NCBI RefSeq assembly: GCF_028550415.1
Contig: NZ_JAQQKX010000010.1
Location: forward strand, 1-64,000
Direction: 5' to 3'
DNA from: Asticcacaulis aquaticus
GTDB taxonomy: Bacteria; Pseudomonadota; Alphaproteobacteria; Caulobacterales; Caulobacteraceae
DNA length: 64,000 nucleotides
In this document: positions 26,144 through 36,092 of the stretch, piece after piece
Position numbering within the stretch: the stretch's first letter is position 1
Layout: the number at the start of each line of letters is the position of its first letter
Program-made: the position numbers and the translations under genes
The notes under the pieces: model-generated
What the model was told of the DNA's origin: nothing
Databases searched by the model: none
Seen by the model: the letters and a program-made list of their open reading frames with translations, nothing else

Positions 26144-27412
26144 ATGCCCATATCCCGGCGTCTCTTTTTCACGGCCGCCACGGCCATGGGCATAACCGGC
26201 CCCCTGAGCGCGGCGACGGTGACCGCCACCACCGGCGCTCAGGATCGCGCCTACTGGGTCGGTGTCATGGACCGTATCGCGCGCCCGGTTCTCAGCCATC
26301 TGGCGGCAGGCACCCTGCGTCAGGCCATGCCCGTCGAGCAGAAACCCAATGCCGGACGCGAAAAATACAGCCATCTCGAAGCCTTCGGGCGGCTGATGTG
26401 CGGCATCGCCCCGTGGCTGGCGCTCAAGGGCCTTGCGGGTACGGAACTCAAGCTTCAGCAGCAATATATCGCTTGGTCCCCCACCGCGCTCGACAACGCC
26501 ACTCGCCCCGGATCGCCGGATGCCCTGAACTTCACCGACGGCGGTCAGGCGCTGGTCGATGCGGCATTTCTGGCCCAGGGCCTGTTGCGCGCGCCCGACG
26601 TCCTGTGGGCGCCACTGTCCGACCGCGTCAAGACGCAGGTGATCGAGGCTTTCGTCGCCTCGCGTAAGGCGAGCGACCCCAAGACGAGTAACTGGGTGAT
26701 GTTCGCGGCCATGGTCGAAGCCTTCCTGCGCTCTGCCGGACAAACCACCGTCCCCAGCCGTCTGGAGGAAAATGTTCGCCTGATGCTGGGCTGGTATCTC
26801 GGCGACGGGGCCTATGGCGACGGCGAATTTTACCACCACGACTACTACAACGCGCTGGTCATCCAGCCGATGCTGGTCGATGTGCTGGGGGTACTCAAGG
26901 CACAGGATCCGCGTTTTACCCCCGCCTATGATCAGGTGCTGATGCGGTCCGTGCGATACGCCGCCGTGCAAGAGCGGATGATCGCGCCGGACGGCAGCTT
27001 CCCGCCGCTGGGGCGCTCCCTGACCTATCGGTTCGGCGCGCTGCAAACCCTGGCCCAGATGGCGTGGATGGACGCATTACCTGCCGAAATCACGCCGGCG
27101 CAGGTCCGCTGCGCCCTCACCGCCACGATCCGGCGCCTGAGCGAAGCCAGGGGAACGTTCGACGCCAAGGGCTGGCTGACCATCGGGTTCGCCGGTCATC
27201 AGCCGGGTCTGGGTGAGGCCTATATCTCGACCGGCAGCCTCTATCTCTGCGCGGCGGGGCTGCTGCCGCTGGGCTTGCCGCCTGCCCACGCCTTCTGGAG
27301 CGCGCCCGCCGCCCCGTGGACCAGCCGGAAGGTATGGGGCGGGGTCGATCAACCCGCCGATCACGCCCTCAAGGACGTGCGGCAGGTCGTGGTGCCGGAC
27401 CTCAAGCGCTAA
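26144..27412 (+). CDS. DUF2264 protein, candidate secreted (alpha/alpha)-barrel glycosidase
   Basis: A 422-residue protein with a twin-arginine-like or Sec signal (SRRLFFTAATAMG). It shows the DUF2264 pattern: REKYSHLEAFGRLMCGIAPW, LDNATRPGSPDALNFTDGGQ, SNWVMFAAMVEAFLRSAG, GDGEFYHHDYYNALVIQPML and DGSFPPLGRSLTYRFGAL. The conserved acidic and aromatic clusters resemble an (alpha/alpha)6 barrel enzyme. I recall a DUF2264-like protein classed as a beta-glucuronidase family active on arabinogalactan, but cannot verify this here. It is convergent with, and overlaps by 4 bases, the GH105 gene, which fits a role in uronic-acid-containing glycans. Confidence 0.78.
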   Translation: MPISRRLFFTAATAMGITGPLSAATVTATTGAQDRAYWVGVMDRIARPVLSHLAAGTLRQAMPVEQKPNAGREKYSHLEAFGRLMCGIAPWLALKGLAGTELKLQQQYIAWSPTALDNATRPGSPDALNFTDGGQALVDAAFLAQGLLRAPDVLWAPLSDRVKTQVIEAFVASRKASDPKTSNWVMFAAMVEAFLRSAGQTTVPSRLEENVRLMLGWYLGDGAYGDGEFYHHDYYNALVIQPMLVDVLGVLKAQDPRFTPAYDQVLMRSVRYAAVQERMIAPDGSFPPLGRSLTYRFGALQTLAQMAWMDALPAEITPAQVRCALTATIRRLSEARGTFDAKGWLTIGFAGHQPGLGEAYISTGSLYLCAAGLLPLGLPPAHAFWSAPAAPWTSRKVWGGVDQPADHALKDVRQVVVPDLKR

Positions 27413-28632
27413 CGCTTTTTGGCTTTCACCACCGGCTTGTCGAGATCGAGGTCGGCCACCGCCGTCGCCGCCAGCACGAACGCGCCCACGCCATAGAACT
27501 GCGTATCGTCCCAGCCGACATTGTTCGGGCGATCGGCGACCGGCTGCACATAGCCCACCTTGCCGTCGGCGTGGACCGAGCGGGCCAGCGCGGCCCAACC
27601 CTTACGAATCGCCGGTTCATAGGTTTTGCGATCGAGGATACCGGCCTTGACGCCCCAGGCGAGCGCGTAGGTATAGAAGCCCGTGCCGCTCGATTCGGGC
27701 AAAGCCGTCTTCGGATCGGATAGCAGCGATGGCGCCCAGTAGCCGTCGGCCTTCTGGATGGATTTGATCTTCGCCGACATCTGTTTGAAGACCCCGACCA
27801 TATAGGCGCGGTCCGGGTCGCCTTCGGGCAGCAGGGCGATCATGCGCGCCAGACCGGCCAGCACCCAGCCATCGCCACGGCTCCAGAAGACCTTTTCGCC
27901 GTCCGGGCCCCGGCGCTCGAAGAAGCGCGAGTCGCGGTAATAGAGGTGCTCGTCCTTGTCGAAGAGATATTCGGTAACGGCGCGGAATTCCGACTTGGCG
28001 AAGGCTGCGTATTTCGGATCGCCGGTGACCTTCGACATCTCAAGCCAGGCCGCCGGGGCCATGAAGATCGCATCGGCCCAGCACCAGCGCGTGTCGCACC
28101 CGGCCCCGCCCGGTGCCGTATATTCGCCGTGCTTCAGATCGACGGTGGAAGGCGCGGCGAGGATCTTGTCGAAACTGTCGCGCATCGGTTTCAGCGCCGC
28201 TTCGCCGTCGCCGTGGCGGGCCGCCCAGAAATAGGACTGTCCGATGACGTGGTCGTCGGCGTGGTACAGGCGCGACCCCAGCGCCCAGTTGTTGGCACGA
28301 CCGCGCGCGCGGATAAGCTGGCCGTAGATCGGGGCATCCGACCGGTCGGCCAGATCGATCAGACTGACGAAAAACGCCCCTTGAATCCAGCCGGTCGTGT
28401 CGGTCATTTCCTTTTTGGTGACGGGACCACCGGCGGCCATGGCCGCGATCTGATAATCGGCGGCTTTTTCCGCCAGGGCGATGATGCGCTTGCGGTCGAA
28501 GGGAATGGCATTGTCGGGCACGGCCCGCGCCGAAGCGGGCGGCGACGCAGGGGTTTGCGCCAGCGCGGTGGTGTGAAGGGCGCTCAGAACCGTCAGGGAC
28601 AGGAGCGTGGATTTGATAATACGCGATGTCAT
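27409..28632 (-). CDS. GH105 unsaturated rhamnogalacturonyl/glucuronyl hydrolase
   Basis: Removes the 4,5-unsaturated uronic acid that lyases leave at the non-reducing end of pectin fragments. The protein is 407 residues with a signal peptide (LLSLTVLSALHTTALAQ), so it is probably periplasmic. The catalytic Asp lies in YHADDHVIGQSYF (D126/D127). Other YteR-like signatures are WCWADAIFMAPAAW, FWSRGDGWVLAGLARMI, SSGTGFYTYALAWG and VGWDDTQFYGVGAF. ATG 28632 has AAGGAAA 6 bases upstream. It follows kduI by 10 bases, so the hydrolase and the isomerase that uses its product's derivative are co-transcribed. Confidence 0.92.
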   Translation of the reverse strand: MTSRIIKSTLLSLTVLSALHTTALAQTPASPPASARAVPDNAIPFDRKRIIALAEKAADYQIAAMAAGGPVTKKEMTDTTGWIQGAFFVSLIDLADRSDAPIYGQLIRARGRANNWALGSRLYHADDHVIGQSYFWAARHGDGEAALKPMRDSFDKILAAPSTVDLKHGEYTAPGGAGCDTRWCWADAIFMAPAAWLEMSKVTGDPKYAAFAKSEFRAVTEYLFDKDEHLYYRDSRFFERRGPDGEKVFWSRGDGWVLAGLARMIALLPEGDPDRAYMVGVFKQMSAKIKSIQKADGYWAPSLLSDPKTALPESSGTGFYTYALAWGVKAGILDRKTYEPAIRKGWAALARSVHADGKVGYVQPVADRPNNVGWDDTQFYGVGAFVLAATAVADLDLDKPVVKAKKR

Positions 28633-28642
28633 GAAAGTTTCC

Positions 28643-29491
28643 TTAGCAAAGCTGGCAGATATCGAGCACGTCCATATCGTCATAGTCGAGGTTTTCGCCG
28701 CCCATCGCCCAGATGAAGGCGTAGCTTGATGTCGCCGCCCCCATATGGACCGACCACGGCGGGCAGATCACCGCTTCCTCGTTCTGCACGACGATGTCGC
28801 GCGTCTTATCGGGCTCGCCCATGAAATGGAAAGCCCGGTCGTTCTCGCCCAGTTGGAAGTAGAAATAGGCTTCCGAGCGGCGGTCGTGCGTGTGCGGCGG
28901 CATGGTGTTCCACACATTGCCGGTTTTGAGGATGGTCAGGCCCATCAGTAACTGCGCCGACGCACAAACCCCCGGCACGATCAGTTGATAGATAATCCGC
29001 GCATTGGAGGTCGCCTGATCGCCGCGTTCCAGTGGCACGGCGGTGGCGGTGGACAGGGCCTGCGTCGGATAGGCCGCATGGGCCGGGGTCGAAGCGAGAT
29101 AGAAACGCGCGGGCACGGAGCTATCGTCGCTCCTGAACGCAACCTCACCGGCCCCGCGACCGATATAGAGGGCGTCGAGCGGGCCAAGGGGATAGTCCGT
29201 GCCATCGACCGTGACCACACCGGCTCCGCTCCCCACATTGACCACGCCCATTTCGCGCGCGTGCAGATAGGGCGCGCCCTTGGCCGACGCCGGTTCGTTG
29301 TGAACGGGCAGACGCACCACCGCCGTAACGGGTGCCGCGCCGCCGATGACCAGGCGCTCCTGATGCAGATAGTTGAGCACGACCTGATCGGCGACAAACA
29401 TCTCGTCGATCAGATAACGGTCGCGCAAGTCGGCATTGGAGGCCCCGGCCATACCGTCAGGATGCGTTGCGTAATAGGTCTTTCGGTACAT
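28643..29491 (-). CDS. kduI: 5-dehydro-4-deoxy-D-glucuronate isomerase
   Basis: Cytoplasmic cupin enzyme that converts 5-keto-4-deoxyuronate from pectin breakdown into 2,5-diketo-3-deoxygluconate. The length of 282 residues is normal. Zinc ligands H200, H202, E207 and H249 are visible in [16 protein letters not shown] and PPWSVHMG, each exactly four positions later than in E. coli KduI. AGGGA lies upstream of the ATG. It is first in a two-gene unit with GH105. KduD, the next enzyme, is not clearly present in the window; the SDR at 24.8 kb is one candidate. Confidence 0.96.
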   Translation of the reverse strand: MYRKTYYATHPDGMAGASNADLRDRYLIDEMFVADQVVLNYLHQERLVIGGAAPVTAVVRLPVHNEPASAKGAPYLHAREMGVVNVGSGAGVVTVDGTDYPLGPLDALYIGRGAGEVAFRSDDSSVPARFYLASTPAHAAYPTQALSTATAVPLERGDQATSNARIIYQLIVPGVCASAQLLMGLTILKTGNVWNTMPPHTHDRRSEAYFYFQLGENDRAFHFMGEPDKTRDIVVQNEEAVICPPWSVHMGAATSSYAFIWAMGGENLDYDDMDVLDICQLC

Positions 29492-29531
29492 TCAGGGTCC
29501 CTGACTAAGGCCGCTCTGAGGGCGGCTTGAA

Positions 29532-29576
29532 GCGCATTCCGAAAAGTGTGCAACGGTTTTCGGAGTCAAATGCGCG
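29532..29576 (+). repeat. Palindromic intergenic element, part A, copy 3
   Basis: GCGCATT ... AATGCGC outer arms and the core CCGAAAAGTGTGCAACGGTT, almost identical to the copy at 53829-53872. It is upstream of kduI with no part B beside it. Confidence 0.8.
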
Positions 29577-29620
29577 ACTTATAGCTACGACCTTAGCGGA
29601 ACTATGCCGACAGACCTAGA

Positions 29621-29637
29621 CAATTATCTCATAATTG
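29621..29637. promoter_or_regulatory. AT-rich palindrome upstream of kduI
   Basis: CAATTAT-CTC-ATAATTG is a perfect 7-bp inverted repeat with a 3-base centre, in the 179-base gap between the GH95 and kduI genes. Its AATTAT half-sites match those of the palindrome at 39802-39821, so both may bind one pectin-responsive regulator. Confidence 0.45.
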
Positions 29638-29670
29638 AACGTAAAATCACCCATTTTTGAGACGGGTTGG

Positions 29671-32025
29671 TCATACACGCACCAAGGCCTTACCGTCATA
29701 GCGGAAGGTCGCCGTCTCGCCCTTTTTCAAGGCCACCGGCAGGACCACCTGACCGAAGACCAGGGTCGTCTTTTCACCCAGAGTGCTGGTCAGGATCACC
29801 GTTTCCGGCGTCATGTCTTTCCAGTGCAGATCGACGGTAAAGCCTCCGCGCGCCTTGAGCCCGGTCACCTTGCCCTGCGGCCACGCCGTCGGCAGGGCCG
29901 GCAGCAGGATGATCTCGTCATTATAGGACTGCAGCAGCATCTCGGTCATGCCCGACGTGCCGCCGAAATTGCCGTCAATCTGGAACGGCGGGTGGGCATC
30001 GAACATGTTGGGATAGGTACGTTCCGGCCCCAGCAGCAGTTTGAGGATACTGTGCGTCCGGTCGCCCTGCCCCAGCCGCGCCCACAGATTGATCCGCCAT
30101 GCAATCGCCCAGCCGGTCGACAGGTCGCCACGGATTTCGAGTGACTTTCGCGCGGCGGCGGCCAGTTCGGGCGTACCGCGCGGCGTGATCTGGGTCGAAG
30201 GGAACAGGCCGTACAGGTGCGACACGTGGCGATGGTGGATGTCCGCCGCCTCCATATCCCAGTCGTCCTGCCATTCCTGAAGCTGCCCGGCCTTGCCGAT
30301 CTTGTTGGGCGCCAGCTTGCCGCGCAGGGCGGTGATTTCCTTGCGGAAGGCAGCGTCGGTCTTCAGGATTTCCGACGCCTTGATCGTATTGGCAAACAGA
30401 TCACGGATGATCTGCATGTCCATGGTCGGGCCGGCGCAGATCGAGGTGCCGAACGGATGCTTCGCTTCGGGCGACATCGACGGGCAGGTGACCATGTAGC
30501 CAGTGTGCGGGTCCTTCACCAGGGTATCGACAAAGAACAGTGAGGCCCCACGCAGGATCGGGTAGATTTCTTTCAGATAGGCCTTATCACGCCCGTAGTC
30601 GTAGCGGTCCCACAGGTGCAGGCACAGCCACGCCCCGCCAGACGGCCACATGCCATAGAAGCCCTTGTCGATCGGGGCTGTCGCCCGCCACAGATCGGTA
30701 TTATGGTGGGTGACCCAGCCTCGGGCATTATATTGCACCTTCGCCGTCACCGCGCCGGTTTCGGAAATATCCTTCACCATGGCGATCAAAGGCTCGACCA
30801 GCTCCGGCAGGGCCGTCGGCTCGGCGGGCCAGTAGTTCATCTCGGTATTGATATTGATCGTATATTTGCCGCCCCACGGGGCGTTGAGCTTCTCGTTCCA
30901 CAGCCCTTGCAGATTGGCAGGCTGCGTCCCCGGCCGCGAGCAACCGATCAGCAGGTAACGCCCGTACTGGTAATAGAGCGCGGCCAGCGCCGGATCGTTC
31001 TGCTTCTGCGACAGAAGCACGCGCTCATTGGTCGGCAGGTCGGCGAATTCGGTACGACCGAAATCGACGCTGACACGGCCGAACAACGCCTGATGGTCGG
31101 CGATATGGGCGCTCAACAGGGCGTCGTAGGCCTTGCCGGAAGCTGCTGCCAACTGAGCCTTGGTAATCGCCGTTGGGTCGCCCGACACGTCCTTATACGA
31201 CTTGTAATTGGTCGCCGCCGCCATGAAGACGGTGACCGAATCGGCACCCGACACCAGCACTTCGTCGAGGCCGGTCGACTGCTTGCCGCCCTGCGCCAGC
31301 ACCTTCACGCGGCTCTCGAAACGCAGCGCGCCGTCCTTGCCGTTGTGCGGGCCGTTCTTGCCGGTCAGGACGATATCCTGCGGGCCTTCGACCGTCACCG
31401 AAGCCACCTGCGGCGTCTCGAAGCCCAGTTGCAGCGACACCTTGCCGGGTTTGTCGGCGGTAATGCGGGTGACCAGCACCTGATCGACCGCCGAGATAAA
31501 GGTTTCGCGTTTATAGGTGACGCCGTCCTGACGATAGGTCACGGTCGAGACGGCGCGATTGAGGTCAAGCTCGCGGCGGTAACCGCTTGAATTGGTCGAC
31601 GGGCCGAAGGTCAGAACCAGTTCACCGACCGTCTGATACGAGACCTGACGGTTGGGCGTGCCGAGGAACTTGTTATGGATGAGGGTTTCGGCGTCCAGAT
31701 ACTTGCCGTCGAAGATCAGCTTACGGATTTCCGGCAGGGCGATCAGGCCCTCCGGATTGGCAGGCTGATACGGGGCACCGGCATAGATGGTGTCTTCGTT
31801 CAGTTGCAGGCGTTCGCGCGCCACGCCGCCGAAGACCATCGCCCCCAGACGCCCGTTGCCGAGCGGCAGGGCCTCGGTCCATTCGACCGCCGGGGTCTTG
31901 TACCACAGTTTCAGGTCGTCGTTCGAAAACGCCTTCGTCTGGGCTTTGGCGGGCAGGCTGACGCCGGACAGGGCGGAAAAGGCGACGGCGGTTTTCAGCG
32001 CGTCGCGCCGGTTAAGCTGGGGCAT
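29671..32025 (-). CDS. GH95 alpha-L-fucosidase / alpha-L-galactosidase
   Basis: Inverting exo-enzyme that removes 1,2-linked alpha-L-fucose or L-galactose from plant side chains. It has 784 residues and a twin-arginine-like signal (NRRDALKTAVAFSALSGVSL). The family opening is AVEWTEALPLGNGRLGAMVF. The paired catalytic Asn lie in NINTEMNYWPAEP, the general acid region is QEWQDDWDMEAADIHHRHVS, and the base-supporting Asp lies in FQIDGNFGGTSGMTEML. It closes a six-gene leftward operon beginning at 39716, 13 bases after the GH2 gene. A second GH95 lies at 59-61 kb. Confidence 0.93.
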   Translation of the reverse strand: MPQLNRRDALKTAVAFSALSGVSLPAKAQTKAFSNDDLKLWYKTPAVEWTEALPLGNGRLGAMVFGGVARERLQLNEDTIYAGAPYQPANPEGLIALPEIRKLIFDGKYLDAETLIHNKFLGTPNRQVSYQTVGELVLTFGPSTNSSGYRRELDLNRAVSTVTYRQDGVTYKRETFISAVDQVLVTRITADKPGKVSLQLGFETPQVASVTVEGPQDIVLTGKNGPHNGKDGALRFESRVKVLAQGGKQSTGLDEVLVSGADSVTVFMAAATNYKSYKDVSGDPTAITKAQLAAASGKAYDALLSAHIADHQALFGRVSVDFGRTEFADLPTNERVLLSQKQNDPALAALYYQYGRYLLIGCSRPGTQPANLQGLWNEKLNAPWGGKYTININTEMNYWPAEPTALPELVEPLIAMVKDISETGAVTAKVQYNARGWVTHHNTDLWRATAPIDKGFYGMWPSGGAWLCLHLWDRYDYGRDKAYLKEIYPILRGASLFFVDTLVKDPHTGYMVTCPSMSPEAKHPFGTSICAGPTMDMQIIRDLFANTIKASEILKTDAAFRKEITALRGKLAPNKIGKAGQLQEWQDDWDMEAADIHHRHVSHLYGLFPSTQITPRGTPELAAAARKSLEIRGDLSTGWAIAWRINLWARLGQGDRTHSILKLLLGPERTYPNMFDAHPPFQIDGNFGGTSGMTEMLLQSYNDEIILLPALPTAWPQGKVTGLKARGGFTVDLHWKDMTPETVILTSTLGEKTTLVFGQVVLPVALKKGETATFRYDGKALVRV

Positions 32026-32038
32026 CGGAAACTCCGGA

Positions 32039-35000
32039 TTAATTCGAAAGCCAGTTGAGGGCGTTGATCAGGAAGCGTTTTTGCAGCGGCGCGACCATGT
32101 CGGGCAAACGCTGCACCAGCACCTTCATGCCGTCACGTTGGGCGGTGAAGGTCGCCGCACCGTTGTGGCGGTCGTGGTCGCGGCTATAGGCGGCGATGAC
32201 CTCAAGCCCCTGCCCGTCGATGATCAGGCCGTTCGACGGCTGGCCTTCGATCTGATGCCAGACGGACGTCGCCTGATCGGCGGGGATGCCATCGAAGATG
32301 GCGTGGGCACGCAGATAGTTCCAGTTGCCCATCCACGGCGCACGCAGATTGCCGACCTGACCTTTGTAGTCGAACAGGCCGAGCGCCGAGAGTTGCTTCG
32401 CCACACCGTCGGCCAGACCGTCTTCCGGCACATAGGCCAGCAGCGGCGTGCCGGATTTCACGGCCTCCAGCACCTCAGCCGGCAGTTCGCCCAGAATCAG
32501 CTTGGGCTTTTCACCCGCCTTGGGCTGAGCTTCGAGGCCGGTCTGTTCGCCGACCTGACGCTTGGCAATCTCGTCGGCCTTGAGGCCCGAGGCGATGATG
32601 GCGTCGTATTTCGTCTTCGGTTTGACATCCTCGAAGGTGACGCCTTCGATTTTCGCCAACTGGTCGCGGAAGGATTTCGCCACGCCCGACAGGCCGATTT
32701 TCAGCGCCTTTTTGAAGACGGGTTTTGTATCCACCACCCAGATTTCGCGCACGAAGGCCGGATAGCCTTTCAGCTCAAGCTGGATCTTGTTGAGACCCGG
32801 CTGAGTCAGGGCCGGGGTCGCCACCTTTTCGGCCAGCAGATAGCTGAACTGATCCGGCGTGTGCTTCGGCGCATCGTAGGTGGCGATCTCGACAGCTTTA
32901 TTGTCCGGCGTGATCAGCGACAGCTTGAGTTGCCCCGACACCGGTTCGCTGGTGTCATTGAGCAGGTAGATATCGACCTCGGCCACCTCTCCCACGGCAT
33001 AGGCCAGCTTGCGCTGCTTGGCGACCGGGCGCACCGGCAGCAGGCTGTTTTTAAGCAAATCGGGATTGGCCTTGAAATAGCGCAGGTTATCGACGATGCC
33101 CGAATGGTTCTCGATGGCCGTCGTTTCCCAGCCGGAAATGGCCGCGATGTCGGTTTCATCCCCGATGCGGATGTTTTCGAGATAGTTCTGCCACGCGTCA
33201 TAGGCCTTGCGCCCGACCGACAGGAACAGGCTCTCGGTCGTCGGGAACGCCTTACGGAAACCCCATTTGTCGAGGTACGTCGCGGTGTTAGCGATGATCA
33301 CCGTGTGGTCTTCGAGATCGTAGGACTTGCCGCCCGAGGCCTTGATATCGGCGACCATCTTCACGTGATTGTCGGCGACGGCACAGCCCTGCATTTCACC
33401 GAATTCGACGATGAACGGCTTGCCGGTCTGATAGTGGATATATTTGTCCTTGTTCTCGTAGAACTTATCGTACCACTGATCGCCGGCGCCCTGGTGATTG
33501 ACCCACCAGCCGCCCCACTGTTCCTTGTCCGAGCGGTAATAGTGGTCGTCATAGGCCAGATACATGGCCTGCGCCGCGCCGCGCGCCACGAAGCCGTCAT
33601 TGAGGATGACCGTGCGCGACGGATCTTCGTCATGGATGGCCTTCAGGACGTTCTGCACATCCGGGTTTTCCAGATTGGCTCCGATCTCGTTTTGCAGGGT
33701 GTAATGCGCCAGAGACGGGTGCGACCGGAAGGTGCGCGCCATGATGCGGCACTTTTCGACCATGAAGTCGCGGCTGAACGTATCCGCCGCGTTCAGGGTC
33801 TCGCCGGGTTTCAGGTCCTTGCCGATACCGTGGCGACCACCGCCGGGCTCCATCACGCGCATCAGGCCGAGTTCGTCCTGCGCGGTAAAGACATCGTGCT
33901 TGCCGACATTACGGTGGGCGTGCAGCGTGTTGAGGCCCAGGTCCTGCGCCGCCTCGACCTCGCGCCGCGACAGGGCCTTGGTCGGCCACATGCCGTTATA
34001 GCCCCAGTAGCCCCACGAAATCGCCGAATAGAGCTTGATACGCTTGCCGTTCAGACGCAGCAGAGCGTTAGTCCCGATCCCTTCAACGGCGAACCAGCGG
34101 AAGCCGAACCGGACCTCCTTGATCGAGGCGTCCTTGCCCGCGGGCCACGCAAAGCGCAGACGGTAGAGGTTACGGCTTTTCAGATCCCACAGCTTGGCAT
34201 CGGCGGCGGTCAGGGTGAATTTCACCTTGGCCAGACCGTCCTTGATCTCAAGGCTGTCGAGCTTGACGGCAGCCTTTTGCGGCGCGCCGAAATCGTCCAG
34301 CAGGGTCACGGTCGGCTTGCCGGTCTTCACACCCGGCGCGACACGGACCTGCATATGGGCGGTCACCGTGCGCGCGTGCGGCGTATTGAGCACCCAGGCG
34401 TCTTCGATATGGGCGCTCAGCGGGTGGACGCTGAGCGACAGGCCGCGGTCCATGCCGCCGAAACCGTGCGAGGCAAACAGCTTCAGCTTGCCCCACATCA
34501 TGGTCGTCGAGTCGCGCCAGTCGTAGCGCCCGCCGGGATTGGTGATGCGGATGGCCAGACGGTTGGCCCCCGTCGTCATCGCGCCCGAGAGGTCGCAGTC
34601 GATCGGCTGCTCCGACATGATCGAATAGCCGACCAGCTTTTCATTGAGGAAGACCTCAGCCCGCAGGCGCGCGCCGCGGATGTGCAGCAGGACGCGCTTG
34701 CCCTTGGCCGACGCGGGAATATCGATCGAGCGGAACCACCACGACACGCCGCGATAGGCACCGTTCTGCGGTACGGCGTCGTCTTCGGCGTAGCGATATT
34801 CGTCGCCCGTATAGGGGCGTAGACCGTACTTGCCCCAGAAATACTGCTCGACGGTCGCCGGAAGCGTCACCGTCACATCGGGTTTCAGTGACGCCCAGCC
34901 GCCGGTCGGCGGATTGATCGGCAGCTTGGCCAGATCGACCTGCGCCGGCAGGTAGATGACGTCGTCCTTATAGGCGGCCTTGTCGTCGATCCAGATACCC

Positions 35001-35140
35001 CAGCCTTCATCGGGTATATCGATACGATTAGCCTGAGCGGCCACGGTCTGCGCCGCAGCGCTCCCGGCCAGTCCGGTGGCGGCGGTCGCGAGCCCGGCGG
35101 CCCCCAGAAAACGTCGTCTGTCCATTTGTACCTGGGCCAT
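32039..35140 (-). CDS. GH2 beta-galactosidase-like enzyme
   Basis: A large secreted or periplasmic glycosidase of 1033 residues with a twin-arginine signal (MDRRRFLGAAGLATAATGLA). It has GH2 jelly-roll and Ig-like domains (about 45-370), then a TIM barrel with acid/base E485 in LQNEIG and nucleophile E579 in FIVEFGE, then a long C-terminal extension (about 700-1033) of unclear function that resembles a Rossmann-like or sugar-binding region. Its likely role is cutting beta-galactosyl (or other beta-linked) side chains of rhamnogalacturonan I; specificity is inferred from context. ATG 35140 has GGGAGA upstream. It is part of the pectin operon. Confidence 0.88.
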   Translation of the reverse strand: MAQVQMDRRRFLGAAGLATAATGLAGSAAAQTVAAQANRIDIPDEGWGIWIDDKAAYKDDVIYLPAQVDLAKLPINPPTGGWASLKPDVTVTLPATVEQYFWGKYGLRPYTGDEYRYAEDDAVPQNGAYRGVSWWFRSIDIPASAKGKRVLLHIRGARLRAEVFLNEKLVGYSIMSEQPIDCDLSGAMTTGANRLAIRITNPGGRYDWRDSTTMMWGKLKLFASHGFGGMDRGLSLSVHPLSAHIEDAWVLNTPHARTVTAHMQVRVAPGVKTGKPTVTLLDDFGAPQKAAVKLDSLEIKDGLAKVKFTLTAADAKLWDLKSRNLYRLRFAWPAGKDASIKEVRFGFRWFAVEGIGTNALLRLNGKRIKLYSAISWGYWGYNGMWPTKALSRREVEAAQDLGLNTLHAHRNVGKHDVFTAQDELGLMRVMEPGGGRHGIGKDLKPGETLNAADTFSRDFMVEKCRIMARTFRSHPSLAHYTLQNEIGANLENPDVQNVLKAIHDEDPSRTVILNDGFVARGAAQAMYLAYDDHYYRSDKEQWGGWWVNHQGAGDQWYDKFYENKDKYIHYQTGKPFIVEFGEMQGCAVADNHVKMVADIKASGGKSYDLEDHTVIIANTATYLDKWGFRKAFPTTESLFLSVGRKAYDAWQNYLENIRIGDETDIAAISGWETTAIENHSGIVDNLRYFKANPDLLKNSLLPVRPVAKQRKLAYAVGEVAEVDIYLLNDTSEPVSGQLKLSLITPDNKAVEIATYDAPKHTPDQFSYLLAEKVATPALTQPGLNKIQLELKGYPAFVREIWVVDTKPVFKKALKIGLSGVAKSFRDQLAKIEGVTFEDVKPKTKYDAIIASGLKADEIAKRQVGEQTGLEAQPKAGEKPKLILGELPAEVLEAVKSGTPLLAYVPEDGLADGVAKQLSALGLFDYKGQVGNLRAPWMGNWNYLRAHAIFDGIPADQATSVWHQIEGQPSNGLIIDGQGLEVIAAYSRDHDRHNGAATFTAQRDGMKVLVQRLPDMVAPLQKRFLINALNWLSN

Positions 35141-35209
35141 GTTCATCTCCCTCACTGGGGCGGCTACCGCGCCCCGATATTTGTTTTACGGGCTCTGGCC
35201 CGGTTGAAT

Positions 35210-36088
35210 TTACTTCGCTTTCAGAACCAGACCGCGCTTCAGCTCCGGCACCACGGTGGCCAGATCTTCGGCCACCATCTCGGCAAAGACATCGGCCCCT
35301 TCGCGCCCGATATGGGTGTAGTCGAAGGCCGATTTGGTGCGGTTCATCGATTCCGTCAGATTGCGGCGCTCTTCTTCGGTCGCATTGGCCGGCACAGGCA
35401 CGGGCGTCGAGGCCTCAACCGTCGTGCCCGATTTCGCCGCGTCACGGATATGAGGCGCGGGCGGCTCCTGTGCGAAACGCATGGCGTCGACCGGCCCCAG
35501 ACGAATGACCTCGGCACGCGAACGGGCGTGCAGATCGATCAGCGGCACATTCAGTTCCCTGGCCACCTTGCGCGTCGCCTCGGCCCACGGGCCCAGATCA
35601 TCAACCAGTTGCCCGTCCTTGAAGATACGCCGGGTCAGGGGCGTGACCAGCACCGGGATGGCTCCGGCGGCGCGAGTCTCTTCGACATAGCGTTTCAGGT
35701 TCTGCGGGAACTCGGTGGCCAGATCGGTCGAGCGTCCGGGCTTTCCCGGCTGATCGTTATGGCCGAATTGGATAAGGACATAGGTTTTCGCAAAACCACC
35801 GGATTTCATCTCGGCCAGAGCGATATCCCACGATCCTTCGACGCGGTAATTGCCGCTGGATCGTCCGCCGCGCGCCAGATTGATACAGGCGACGAACGAG
35901 GTCACACGATAGGCGCAGAAGCTGGGCCCCCAGCCGCCCTGCACCGCCGTCGTCGAGTCGCCGACAAGGATGATGCGGCTGGCGGTGATCTTGCGCGGCG
36001 CTTCCACGGGCGCGGGGCCAGGCGCCGGTGTTTGGGCCGCCGCCGATGTGGCCAGCAGAAGCGAAACCGCAAAGAACAAAGGCTTCAT
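35210..36088 (-). CDS. SGNH/GDSL rhamnogalacturonan acetylesterase (CE12-like)
   Basis: Removes acetyl groups from rhamnogalacturonan so that lyases and hydrolases can act. The protein is 292 residues with a signal peptide (MKPLFFAVSLLLATSAAAQ). SGNH blocks are all visible: nucleophile S45 in VGDSTT, oxyanion Gly in LARGGRSSGN, Asn in FGHNDQPG, and the D256-H259 pair in DYTHIGREGAD. An insertion between the GHND block and the terminal DxxH (about 190-245, proline-rich) is typical of CE12 members. It lies 4 bases from the pectate lyase gene and is in the same operon. Confidence 0.92.
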   Translation of the reverse strand: MKPLFFAVSLLLATSAAAQTPAPGPAPVEAPRKITASRIILVGDSTTAVQGGWGPSFCAYRVTSFVACINLARGGRSSGNYRVEGSWDIALAEMKSGGFAKTYVLIQFGHNDQPGKPGRSTDLATEFPQNLKRYVEETRAAGAIPVLVTPLTRRIFKDGQLVDDLGPWAEATRKVARELNVPLIDLHARSRAEVIRLGPVDAMRFAQEPPAPHIRDAAKSGTTVEASTPVPVPANATEEERRNLTESMNRTKSAFDYTHIGREGADVFAEMVAEDLATVVPELKRGLVLKAK

Positions 36089-36092
36089 AGGG

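Noticed and set aside
26024-27046. Upstream extension of the GlcG-like gene to a far start
   Set aside because: The extension is antisense to the DUF2264 gene; the ribosome site and signal peptide support the start at 26023.
31787-34822. A 1011-codon open frame on the plus strand
   Set aside because: It lies antisense to the GH2 and GH95 genes, has no domain and an odd composition, and arises from codon bias in GC-rich DNA.
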